From Candidatus Poribacteria bacterium (GTDB taxonomy: Bacteria; Poribacteria; DTPJ01; WJIO01): a stretch of DNA of 10,122 bases. The position numbers and the translations under genes are program-made. The DNA is taken from assembly GCA_014730235.1 (NCBI GenBank), contig WJIO01000131.1, positions 1 to 10,122 on the forward strand. Reading direction: 5' to 3'. How positions within the stretch are numbered: position 1 is the first letter of the stretch; every line of letters begins with the position of its first letter. The notes under the pieces were generated by a model. It saw only the letters and a program-made list of their open reading frames with translations, did no database searches and was not told the origin of the DNA. Shown here piece by piece: positions 1-6,928 of this stretch.

Positions 1-900
1 ACTGTGGCTTAAGGCTGTGTGGATTTGCCATTTCATTTCGCTGTGGGTCGGCTGGCCGTAACCCGCTGTATCTCTAGCTTCCAGAACCACATGTATTTCC
101 GGTCTGGATAGTTTATGTTTATCCCTGTCTTTATAGACTACATTTCTGAGCTGTTTTGTTGACCAGTGTATACGATCCCAGTTTGGTTTGCGCACCGGTT
201 GTTTTCCACTTGTAGACCATAAAAAGGTGTTAGAGCTTATCATCACCACATCAGCAGGTCGGGTAAAGGATGCAAGGGATCTCTTGTCATAGTATTTTCC
301 GCCTATACTTACGTCAATATACATCTTATGCGGTTCCATGCCAGTAGATTTCTCTATTTCCCTGATCTTTTGAACCATCTCAGAATGTATGCCAGTATCA
401 AAATTATGACTGCTACCCATTGGTTCTTCTGAAAGATACCATCCGCCAAGAGTCCCTGCATATATACTGTCCTTCTCCCATTCGCATAGATGCCTGATGA
501 ACTGGTTGAAGGCGTAAGCTCTATTGGCCCTATAATAGCTGTAGAGAGGGCCTACTATAACCTTCAATCTTACCTCGCCATCCTGATTTGTAAGATTAAA
601 AGCTTCTTCCATGTAGGCTATCCACCACTGGGCATAGGGATTTTTGCCGAATTCTACTTTTGGTAAGTCCTTGGGTCTGGGCCAGTAGTGCATTGTCATG
701 TTGCAGGCTTCGTATTCTGCATCCTCTACTCCCTGCCATACTTCCTTTAAGTCGGGAGTCGGGCTGGCCAGGTTGCCGTCTTTTGAGAAATATGTGTTAT
801 ACATTCCTACTGTTACATTATGACTTTTTAGTTTAGCATGGGCATTAATATTAAAAATTAAGATAAAAAAACATATGGTTAAAATCATATATCGCTTCAT
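1..900 (-). CDS. Secreted TIM-barrel, glycoside-hydrolase-like protein (3' part outside window)
   Basis: The reverse strand is open for exactly 300 codons from ATG at 900 to the window edge, so the C-terminus is missing. Residues 1-22 form a signal peptide (Lys/Arg start, hydrophobic core, AHA cleavage site), so the product is exported. The ATG is preceded by GGAG about 9 bases upstream. The mature part has the alternating strand-helix look of a TIM barrel, rich in Trp and Tyr. A strand-like segment ends in GGWYLSEEP (E158/E159), and a later one reads VVLEARD (E274), followed by a GQPTHSEM turn. Two such acidic positions resemble the acid/base and nucleophile strands of retaining glycosidases, or DUF4434-like barrels, but I cannot name a family. 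It is transcribed divergently from the catabolic cluster that starts at 1111, which suggests a role in extracellular glycan attack. Protein-coding status is secure; enzymatic function is inferred. Confidence 0.8.
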   Translation of the reverse strand, partial: MKRYMILTICFFILIFNINAHAKLKSHNVTVGMYNTYFSKDGNLASPTPDLKEVWQGVEDAEYEACNMTMHYWPRPKDLPKVEFGKNPYAQWWIAYMEEAFNLTNQDGEVRLKVIVGPLYSYYRANRAYAFNQFIRHLCEWEKDSIYAGTLGGWYLSEEPMGSSHNFDTGIHSEMVQKIREIEKSTGMEPHKMYIDVSIGGKYYDKRSLASFTRPADVVMISSNTFLWSTSGKQPVRKPNWDRIHWSTKQLRNVVYKDRDKHKLSRPEIHVVLEARDTAGYGQPTHSEMKWQIHTALSHS

Positions 901-938
901 TATTTATTACTCCGTTTATGAGGATCTCCAATTGAGCC

Positions 939-967
939 TTGAAATACTGTTTAAGTGAGTATATACT
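939..967 (+). promoter_or_regulatory. Predicted sigma70 promoter for the catabolic cluster
   Basis: TTGAAA at 939-944 and TATACT at 962-967 are separated by 17 bases, close to the sigma70 consensus with ideal spacing. Transcription would start near 974 and give a leader of about 137 bases before the ATG at 1111. This is a sequence match only. Confidence 0.5.
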
Positions 968-987
968 GTGATAGAAAAACTACTTCT

Positions 988-1008
988 CGATTTTATAAAC
1001 GATTTATA
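988..1008. promoter_or_regulatory. Possible operator: short direct and inverted repeat
   Basis: CGATTTTATA at 988-997 is followed by CGATTTATA at 1000-1008, and the same stretch contains the inverted repeat TATAAA-CGA-TTTATA (994-1008). It lies 20 to 40 bases downstream of the predicted -10 element, where a repressor could act. AT-rich sequence produces such patterns by chance, so this is tentative. Confidence 0.2.
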
Positions 1009-1110
1009 GAACCAAAAGTTTATACATTTTAATTCTTTGAATAAGACTGATTTATTTTTGTGATATATACCAATGAGATTATCTTTACATTTTAGGATTA
1101 GGAGAAAGTT

Positions 1111-2352
1111 ATGGATAAAATACGAGTTGGTGTTGTTGGTGTTGGGAGAGGTTCCAGCTTTGCAAGGAGAGTTGGGCCCTATCTTGATATGGAACTGGTA
1201 GCGCTGTGTGACAAGTGGAAAGAACGGCTTAACGCTCTTGGTAAAGATTTGAATGTAACCACCTATACAGATTATGATAAATTCCTTGAGCATGATATGG
1301 ACGCAGTTATTCTTGCCAATTATTTCCATGAACATGCACCGTTTGCCATAAAGGCACTGAATTCAGGCAGGCACGTTATGTCTGAGACCAGCGCATGTTT
1401 TACTATTGGTGAAGGTGTTGCACTGGTGGAAGCCGTGGAGAACAGCGGCAAGATATATATGTTTGCGGAAAATTATCCATTTATGCTTTTTAATCAGGAA
1501 ATGCGCAAGCTGTATCAGTCGGGTGTAGTAGGAGAATTCCAGTATGGTGAAGGTGAATATGTGCATCCCATGGTGGCTGAAAGTATGAACAGCATATCAC
1601 CGGGGATAAATCACTGGCGAAACTGGATACCTGTTACTTATTACAATACCCATTCTCTGGCTCCGGTTATGTGCATTACGGATACATGGCCCGTAAAGGT
1701 AAATGGATTTGTTATTCCATACGATCCTACAGATGAAAATCGCCAGAAAACTACAAGGGTCAATGACGTAGCATCGGCTATATTAGTGCGTATGAATAAC
1801 GGTGCTGTGGTTAAGCTTCTTCAGGTCTCACTTAGAGGACATGGTGTATGGGTTCGTATACATGGCAACAAGGGATTGATGGAGAATTTGCGTCATGGTG
1901 ATCGTCAGATGGTGCGATTGCGCAGAGAACCATTTGATATAGGTGAAAATGAAGAAGTGGAAAAAATATATAAACCAGAATTTCCAAAAGAACATGAGAA
2001 AGCCCTGGAATCCGGTCACGGCGGCGGCGACTATTTCGTCACCTATCAATTTGCTGAAGCTATAAGGAAGAATCAGCAACCATATCTTGACGTTTACCGG
2101 GGTGTGGTAATGTCCAGCGTTGGTATACTGGCCTATCGTTCTGCACTTAACGATTCCAATACTGTAGATATGCCGGACTTTAAGAATAAAGAAGAACGCA
2201 GCAAATATGCCGATGATCACTGGAATCCCGCACCAGGGAGACGTAAAGAGGACGATCCCTGGCCCAGTATAACAGGCGAAATTAAACCTACAAAAGAAGG
2301 CCTGGAGTATGCCCGGAAAGTGTGGGATAAAATTGGCTATCACGGAGAATAA
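1111..2352 (+). CDS. Gfo/Idh/MocA family oxidoreductase
   Basis: Predicted cytoplasmic, NAD(P)-dependent sugar or cyclitol dehydrogenase-like protein of 413 residues, normal for the family. The N-terminal Rossmann fold begins directly with a beta strand and a glycine-rich loop (VVGVGRG, residues 8-14). A second family landmark is the segment after HVM at residues 91-98, where the usual Glu-Lys-Pro motif reads E92-T93-S94, so the common Lys is absent. It is followed by AENYPF (119-124), a pattern I associate with Gfo/Idh proteins carrying SEVPA instead of EKP, some of them GH109-like. H181 in YNTHSLAP is a candidate catalytic histidine in the C-terminal alpha/beta domain. AGGAG at 1100-1104 supports the start. 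It is the first gene of the rightward cluster; the stop is three bases before the next start. The specific substrate is unknown. Confidence 0.9.
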   Translation: MDKIRVGVVGVGRGSSFARRVGPYLDMELVALCDKWKERLNALGKDLNVTTYTDYDKFLEHDMDAVILANYFHEHAPFAIKALNSGRHVMSETSACFTIGEGVALVEAVENSGKIYMFAENYPFMLFNQEMRKLYQSGVVGEFQYGEGEYVHPMVAESMNSISPGINHWRNWIPVTYYNTHSLAPVMCITDTWPVKVNGFVIPYDPTDENRQKTTRVNDVASAILVRMNNGAVVKLLQVSLRGHGVWVRIHGNKGLMENLRHGDRQMVRLRREPFDIGENEEVEKIYKPEFPKEHEKALESGHGGGDYFVTYQFAEAIRKNQQPYLDVYRGVVMSSVGILAYRSALNDSNTVDMPDFKNKEERSKYADDHWNPAPGRRKEDDPWPSITGEIKPTKEGLEYARKVWDKIGYHGE

Positions 2353-2355
2353 ACC

Positions 2356-3498
2356 ATGTATTCTTATGATGAATTAGGAGAAAGAGCAAAGCTGGCCCAT
2401 GATACGGTAATGCGTAAACCAACTATCGGTATTCCTACATGGTCTATATTGATAATGGAGCATGAACAGATTGATATGCTGGCCGGGGTTGAACCGGGAG
2501 AATATAAGAAAAATCCTGAGCCTGTATATATGAAATATCTACACAACACCGGCACTTGTTTTGTTGATCAGTATATACCATTTAACCCCCTGACAATCGG
2601 CAAAAAAGGTTATGAAGGCAAGGAAAAAGGCGTTACTACAGGGGCAGAGAAAATTGTTGTGAATGATATGCTTATTGACTCCCCGGAAACGGTGGTGGAA
2701 CATCTGGAAAAATTTGTCTTCCCTGGAATAAAAAATGCAATAGCCAACTTTAATGAAGATGCAAGGGTCAAGGCTATCCTGGATAATGAAAATGCACAAC
2801 AGGAGAAGCTTGGAAATAATATTCTCAAGACGGGTTACGCCTTTATTAGCTTTCCCGGTTTTCGATATGGAACTTATGGTTATGAATATTACCTTATGAC
2901 CCATGCCGTATACCCGGAAGTAATGGAGAAGGATTTTTCCCTTCAGGCTGATCTGGCATTATTGAATAACAAAGCCGCAGCCAGAGCTTATGAAGAGGGT
3001 GATCTGCCGCCTTTATATAGATTGGATCATGACATGGCTGATTCCCGGGGGATGCTGGTAAATCCGGAACTCCTGGAAAAAATTTGGTTTCCCCATTTCG
3101 CCAGATGTCTTGAACCTATGGCAAAGACTGACGTAAGAATGCTCTGGCACTGCGACGGAAACCTGATGGATATTGTTCCGGGACTTCTTGATTCCGGTGT
3201 TAAGGGGTTCCAGGGATTTCAATACGAATGTGGTATGGATTATGAGAAAATTTGCAGGATGAAAACAAGAGACGGCGAACCATTGTCCATAATCGCCGGT
3301 GTATCTGTTACAAGGACACTGCCTCTGGGAAAACCCAAAGACGTAAGGGATGAGATGAAATGGTTGGTGGAAAACGGTCCTGAAACTGGATTATTTCTAG
3401 GCTGTTCCAGTTCCGTTACTCCCGGTGTTCCCTGGGAGAATATTAAAATTTTGTTTGAAGGATTTGAATATTACAGAAAGAAAGGCAGAAAAGGATGA
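2356..3498 (+). CDS. Uroporphyrinogen decarboxylase (URO-D)-like protein 1
   Basis: A 380-residue protein of the URO-D/MtaA superfamily, a TIM-barrel fold that includes heme decarboxylases and zinc methyltransferases acting on methyl-corrinoids. Landmarks are RLDHDMADSRG (222-232), a strand ending in WHCDGN (264-269), the GFQGFQ turn (284-289), IIAGVSV (312-318) and FLGCSSSVTPGVPWENI (347-363). True MtaA enzymes bind zinc through His-x-Cys and a later Cys. Here H265 and C350 are in plausible places, but the second position of the pair reads Asp (H-C-D), so methyltransferase chemistry is uncertain. A true heme-pathway HemE is unlikely given the catabolic context and a second paralogue at 4936. 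GGAG at 2344-2347 lies inside the end of the preceding gene, eight bases before the ATG, suggesting translational coupling. Family secure, reaction unknown. Confidence 0.85.
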   Translation: MYSYDELGERAKLAHDTVMRKPTIGIPTWSILIMEHEQIDMLAGVEPGEYKKNPEPVYMKYLHNTGTCFVDQYIPFNPLTIGKKGYEGKEKGVTTGAEKIVVNDMLIDSPETVVEHLEKFVFPGIKNAIANFNEDARVKAILDNENAQQEKLGNNILKTGYAFISFPGFRYGTYGYEYYLMTHAVYPEVMEKDFSLQADLALLNNKAAARAYEEGDLPPLYRLDHDMADSRGMLVNPELLEKIWFPHFARCLEPMAKTDVRMLWHCDGNLMDIVPGLLDSGVKGFQGFQYECGMDYEKICRMKTRDGEPLSIIAGVSVTRTLPLGKPKDVRDEMKWLVENGPETGLFLGCSSSVTPGVPWENIKILFEGFEYYRKKGRKG

Positions 3499-3604
3499 AA
3501 TTGCCGGTTTTCATTTCATTAATTTTCCTTGTAATCGTCTGCCAAAAATTAGTGGCTCTTCCGATTTGAGTATGGAAATGTAAAAAACATCTTCTAATTG
3601 AGAA
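3495..3604 (+). pseudogene. Remnant of a secreted-protein gene (signal-peptide stub)
   Basis: An ATG at 3495 overlaps the preceding stop (ATGA) and has AAAGG about nine bases upstream. It encodes 24 residues, MKLPVFISLIFLVIVC followed by QKLVALPI, then TGA at 3567-3569. This is a textbook export signal with nothing attached. In the +1 frame the sequence continues with protein-like codons (RFEYGNVKNIF, 3562-3594) to TAA at 3595, as if one base had been gained or lost. The dispersed repeat begins at 3605, right where coding signs end. I read it as the decayed 5' end of a formerly coupled exported protein. It could also be a genuine tiny hydrophobic peptide or chance. Confidence 0.35.
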
Positions 3605-3760
3605 CTGATATTTCTAAAATTAACTAAAACCAGATGTTGTAGTGCTTAAAGGGATACTAGCAAATGAAAATGCTATCAAGCTGTCATTCCTGCCTTCGCA
3701 GGAATGACAAGCTGAGAGACTTTTCAAATTATTACCATGCTAAACCCGGAAGAACCAAAT
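3605..3760 (+). repeat. Dispersed repeat, copy 1 (with intact palindrome)
   Basis: Positions 3605-3688 match 9697-9780 without gaps at 80 of 84 bases. The match then resumes after an 11-base gap (3700 onward against 9781 onward) and, after a more divergent part, ends with the shared word CCCGGAAGAACCAAA near 3745-3759. No transposase or coding sense is visible, so it is a non-autonomous intergenic repeat. It lies between URO-D-like protein 1 and the sialidase-like gene and fills most of the 300-base gap from 3499 to 3798. Confidence 0.85.
3682..3709. repeat. Perfect palindrome inside repeat copy 1
   Basis: Arms TGTCATTCCTGC (3682-3693) and GCAGGAATGACA (3698-3709) pair perfectly over 12 bp around the four-base loop CTTC. 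The same arms recur at 6929-6956 with loop GAAA, which is the opposite-orientation form of nearly the same loop. It is a REP-like mobile palindrome of a type widespread in bacterial intergenic DNA. Confidence 0.9.
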
Positions 3761-3798
3761 TAGTTTTAAAGGAAATTGCAAATTCAGGAGAGAATCCA

Positions 3799-4923
3799 AT
3801 GAAGTTTAACGAGATCAAATACCAGAACCCGGCTACAAAGACTTATCTTGGGAGTCCAAGTATCATAAGGCTGGATAACGGCAGTCTGCTGGGAACCCAT
3901 GATTATTTTGGCCCTGGATGCCCTAAAAATTACGAAGGGGAAGAAGGACTTACCAGCGTTTATCGCTCTGATGACGACGGGAAAACCTGGGTTAATGTAA
4001 CTCACATAATGAACGCTTTCTGGGGGAACCTGTTTAAGCATAAGGGATCAGTCTATTTGCTTAGTTCATCCCAGCAGTATGGGTCAATAGTCACCCGACG
4101 GAGTGACGATAACGGCAATACATGGACGCATCCAGCCGATGGAAAGACGGGATTGCTATTCAAGGGAGGCCCTTTCAGAAATCCGCCCAATTATCACTGC
4201 GCACCAATGCCCATGCTGTATAAAGACGGCAGGATATATCGGGCTTTTGAGGACTGCACCCCTTGTAACTGGGGTATAGGCTTCCAATCTTCAGTTATAT
4301 CTGTGGATGAAGATGCAGACCTTTTAAATGCTGAAAACTGGACAATAAGCAATAAGCTGCCGTATGATCCGGGCTGGACACCAAAGGAATGGGGCAAAGT
4401 GACTCGTCCCGGATGGCTGGAAGGTAATGTGGTGGAAACGCCAGATGGTGAAATATGGAACATCCTGCGCTTTAACTCTACGCCGGTGGTGGATAAAGCC
4501 GCTATTGTAAAAGTATTCGACGAAGGTAAAAAAATATCCTTTGATCCCGAAACCGGATTTATTGATTTCCCCGGAGGTATGACGAAGTTTTCCATACGTC
4601 GCGATCCTGTGACAAATTTGTATTTAACCCTTAGCAATAATAACACCGATCCCAAATGGCCCAGTCAGCGAAACGTTCTGTCTCTCCATGTATCAAAGGA
4701 TTTAATCCACTGGAAGCATGTAAAGACATTATTGAAAGATGACCAGGACATATCCTACGAGGATTCCATGAAATACACAGGTTTTCAGTATGTGGACTGG
4801 CAGTTTGACGGTGATGATATAATATACATGGTTCGTATGGCCTATGGTGGAGCCCATAATTTCCACGATGCCAACAGGATGACTTTTCATAAGCTGGAAA
4901 ATTTCCGGGATTTACTGGAATAA
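3799..4923 (+). CDS. Sialidase-like (BNR/Asp-box) beta-propeller protein
   Basis: From ATG 3799 the product has 374 residues. Two Asp boxes are plain: SDDDGKTW (57-64) and SDDNGNTW (102-109), the turn signature of sialidase-superfamily propeller blades. IIRLDNGSLL (22-31) recalls the N-terminal Arg region of sialidases, but a full catalytic set (Arg triad, Tyr/Glu pair) cannot be confirmed, so exo-sialidase activity should not be assumed. I chose 3799 because AGGAG lies eight bases upstream (3786-3790) and the protein-like sequence begins there. The reading frame extends upstream to 3664, but those 45 codons are translated repeat DNA. No signal peptide is present from this start, unusual for a glycan hydrolase. 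URO-D-like protein 2 follows after 12 bases, indicating one operon. It may process a glycan or oligosaccharide; the substrate is unknown. Confidence 0.82.
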   Translation: MKFNEIKYQNPATKTYLGSPSIIRLDNGSLLGTHDYFGPGCPKNYEGEEGLTSVYRSDDDGKTWVNVTHIMNAFWGNLFKHKGSVYLLSSSQQYGSIVTRRSDDNGNTWTHPADGKTGLLFKGGPFRNPPNYHCAPMPMLYKDGRIYRAFEDCTPCNWGIGFQSSVISVDEDADLLNAENWTISNKLPYDPGWTPKEWGKVTRPGWLEGNVVETPDGEIWNILRFNSTPVVDKAAIVKVFDEGKKISFDPETGFIDFPGGMTKFSIRRDPVTNLYLTLSNNNTDPKWPSQRNVLSLHVSKDLIHWKHVKTLLKDDQDISYEDSMKYTGFQYVDWQFDGDDIIYMVRMAYGGAHNFHDANRMTFHKLENFRDLLE

Positions 4924-4935
4924 ACGGAGGTATAA

Positions 4936-6036
4936 ATGAACCAACAACGGGAATCTTTCAGGGCTATGATGGATTTTGGAAAACCGGAATTGCTATGCCA
5001 GTTTGAATGGGGTTACTGGGGTGAAACTGTGGAGCGATGGCGAAATGAAGGTCTGCCAGATGGCGTGGAACCCTGGGATGACTGCGATATAGTCCATTAC
5101 TTCAGACCGCCTATCCATAACGCTGTTTACCCCTACTTTGAACGGGAAATACTGGAGGAGGATGATGAGAGTGTCCTGGTTAGAACTGAATCCGGTATTA
5201 TTTGTCGAGAGAGTAAAATCGGTATGAGAGTTCCCCAGTTCATTAAACACCCGGTAAGTAATCGAGATGATTTTGAGACCATAAAGGAACGCCTTGATCC
5301 CAAAACCCCGGGACGCTATCCGGATAATTGGGATGAATGGGTTGCCAATGCCCCGGATTTTCCCCACATACTATGCCTTGGACGCAGGGAAAACGGTTTC
5401 TTCGGTTGGCTGAGGGAACTTATGGGACTTGAGGGGTTGCTTCTGGCTTATGTGGATCAGCCTGAACTGGTGCATGAAATATGCAGATACCATGTAAATT
5501 ACCTGAAAGATTTATACGAGAAGGCCCTGCAGGATATAGACTTTGATTTCATCTTTATGTGGGAGGATATGTCCTATAAGAATGGGCCGTTAATTTCACC
5601 GGAATATTTCAGGACATTTATGCTGCCCTACTACAAGGAGATGGTGGATTTTTATAAGCAGATGGGCGGAAAATGGGTAACAGTAGACAGTGATGGCGAT
5701 ATATCCAAGCTAATTCCATTGTTCATTGAAGCAGGTATTGACGGGCTTTTGCCCTTTGAAGTTGCCGCTGATATGGATATTGTAAAAATTCGGCAGGAGT
5801 TTCCTGATCTAATTATCTTTGGAGGTATTGATAAGCGGGAAATAGCAAAAGGCCCGAAAGCCATTGATCAGGAACTGGAAAGCAAGCTGAACTTTATGTT
5901 TGATTGCGGTGGTTACCTGCCAAGTATGGATCATCATATACCCCCGGAAGTGTCTTACGATAATTTTAAGTATTATCTTAAAAGATGCCGGGATATATAT
6001 GATTCTATTAATAATCCAAAATTAAGAGGTGTATAA
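4936..6036 (+). CDS. Uroporphyrinogen decarboxylase (URO-D)-like protein 2
   Basis: A 366-residue second member of the URO-D/MtaA superfamily, clearly different from the copy at 2356. Landmarks are FMWEDMSYKNGPLISPEYF (207-225), a strand ending in VDSDGD (250-255) where methyltransferase members have a His/Cys zinc pair, IDGLLPFE (268-275), FGGIDKREIAKG (295-306) and the C-terminal GGYLPSMDHHIPP (325-337). With D251 and D253 in place of the usual His and Cys, zinc-dependent methyl transfer of the MtaA type looks unlikely or modified. GGAGG at 4926-4930 lies five bases before the ATG. It sits 12 bases after the propeller gene and one base before the LamG gene start, so it is central in the operon. 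It is probably a cytoplasmic catabolic enzyme; the reaction is not known to me. Confidence 0.87.
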   Translation: MNQQRESFRAMMDFGKPELLCQFEWGYWGETVERWRNEGLPDGVEPWDDCDIVHYFRPPIHNAVYPYFEREILEEDDESVLVRTESGIICRESKIGMRVPQFIKHPVSNRDDFETIKERLDPKTPGRYPDNWDEWVANAPDFPHILCLGRRENGFFGWLRELMGLEGLLLAYVDQPELVHEICRYHVNYLKDLYEKALQDIDFDFIFMWEDMSYKNGPLISPEYFRTFMLPYYKEMVDFYKQMGGKWVTVDSDGDISKLIPLFIEAGIDGLLPFEVAADMDIVKIRQEFPDLIIFGGIDKREIAKGPKAIDQELESKLNFMFDCGGYLPSMDHHIPPEVSYDNFKYYLKRCRDIYDSINNPKLRGV

Positions 6037-6037
6037 A

Positions 6038-6784
6038 ATGAGAAGTATTATGTTTGCGACAATTATTGCGTCAATTTTTGTAGTAGGTGCTTTTGCTCAG
6101 GATGAAATAACTCCTGTATTATACTTTTCCTTTGAAGAAGAGGATGATGAAATCATTGACGTATCCGGAAACGGAAATAACGGTACAATCTTTGGGGAAG
6201 GCAACTTCGTTGAGGGTAAATACGGCATGGGTATTGAATTAGGTGGCCCTGATACAATTGATGTGCTCCATTCGGATACCCTGGTATTTCTTGACGAATT
6301 AACCGTTGGTGTCTGGGTAAACCTGGAAGCAGTAGCTAACCAGAAAATAATCGGTAAGTCGCCTATTGGCAGCGGTTGGGTTCTGGGAGTCAATGGCGGT
6401 ATTTACCCGGAAGTTTGGGATAAAAACGGCACAAACCATACCATAACTCAGGGTTCTGTTACTGCTGGTGAATGGACTCATCTTGCCATGACATATAATA
6501 CTGATACTGAACAGATGTTGTTATATATCAACGGTGAACAGGTGGCAGAATTAGCTAATGGGGGTAATCCTATTGGTGACACCAATAATCAGATGGTAAT
6601 CGGCGCTTCACCGTGGGGTAAAGACTGGACCAGCGCTGGTATTTATGACGAAATAAAGCTTTATAACGTTGCCTTCGATGCAGATCAGGTAGTCAATATG
6701 CTTATGGAAGAAGGCGTAGGTAGTGCTGCTGTATCAGCTAATGGTAAAATTTCTTCCCTCTGGGGAGAAATCAAGATTTATTGA
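6038..6784 (+). CDS. Secreted LamG/concanavalin-like domain protein
   Basis: A 248-residue exported protein: signal peptide 1-20 ending AFA before Gln21, then a single LamG-type jelly-roll that usually binds or decorates carbohydrate. Typical pieces are YFSFEE with DVSGNGNNGT (29-50), LTVGVWVNLE (88-97), EWTHLAMTYN (145-154), LYINGEQV (162-169) and IYDEIKLYN (202-210). The last residues (VSANGKISSLWGEIK, 232-246) form a separate short tail of the kind I recall from Poribacteria LamG proteins; its role is unknown. ATG 6038 is favoured because AAGAGGTG at 6024-6031 lies six bases upstream; a GTG at 6029 in the same frame would add three residues and has no better site. It begins one base after the previous stop and is the last gene before a hairpin. 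Confidence 0.85.
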   Translation: MRSIMFATIIASIFVVGAFAQDEITPVLYFSFEEEDDEIIDVSGNGNNGTIFGEGNFVEGKYGMGIELGGPDTIDVLHSDTLVFLDELTVGVWVNLEAVANQKIIGKSPIGSGWVLGVNGGIYPEVWDKNGTNHTITQGSVTAGEWTHLAMTYNTDTEQMLLYINGEQVAELANGGNPIGDTNNQMVIGASPWGKDWTSAGIYDEIKLYNVAFDADQVVNMLMEEGVGSAAVSANGKISSLWGEIKIY

Positions 6785-6809
6785 TATTGATTAATTCTTT
6801 TAAAACCTG

Positions 6810-6847
6810 ATTCAGGTTGGGTTAAGTTTGCAAAACCCAGCCTGAAT
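6810..6847 (+). terminator. Terminator-like hairpin after the LamG gene
   Basis: ATTCAGGTTGGGTT (6810-6823) pairs with AACCCAGCCTGAAT (6834-6847) over 14 bp including one G-T wobble, around a ten-base loop. It starts 25 bases after the LamG stop codon. The following bases (ATTATCTTACTTTATTG) are T-rich but not a clean T tract, so termination efficiency is uncertain. Confidence 0.6.
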
Positions 6848-6889
6848 ATTATCTTACTTTATTGTAATCGTTAAAAAATGAAAAATGTG

Positions 6890-6919
6890 TTTACAATAGT
6901 CGCTTTTTCTATGTTTAAT
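6890..6919 (+). promoter_or_regulatory. Possible promoter for the ECF module
   Basis: TTTACA (6890-6895) and TTTAAT (6914-6919) are 18 bases apart, a fair sigma70-like pair. A start near 6926 would place the palindrome at 6929-6956 at the very 5' end of the transcript. Sequence match only. Confidence 0.35.
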
Positions 6920-6928
6920 TGTAGAATT

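Larger units (their letters stand above)
901..1110. other. Divergent intergenic region
   Basis: This 210 bp AT-rich stretch separates two genes pointing away from each other, so it must hold the promoters of both. On the plus strand I see a strong sigma70-like promoter at 939-967 and a weaker alternative (TTGAAT at 1037-1042, 18 bases, TGATAT at 1061-1066). On the minus strand no convincing pair stood out. Repeated CGATTT-type words at 988-1008 could be a regulator site. No gene of its own is visible. Confidence 0.6.

Noticed and set aside
1828-2343. Long minus-strand open frame opposite the oxidoreductase gene
   Set aside because: It lies wholly antisense to a well-supported gene, has low-complexity Phe/Ile-rich sequence and no domain features; it is a shadow frame. 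Other antisense frames in the window were dismissed for the same reason.
2356-3498. HemE (true uroporphyrinogen decarboxylase)
   Set aside because: No heme-biosynthesis neighbours, a second paralogue in the same cluster, and the sequence motifs fit the broader MtaA-like branch better.
3605-3760. Insertion sequence or CRISPR element
   Set aside because: There is no transposase frame, no terminal inverted repeats that I could define, and no regular repeat-spacer pattern.
3664-3798. N-terminal extension of the sialidase-like gene (45 extra codons)
   Set aside because: The extension is translated repeat DNA including the palindrome, has no ribosome site, and matches the non-coding copy at 9697-9839; ATG 3799 has AGGAG at ideal spacing.
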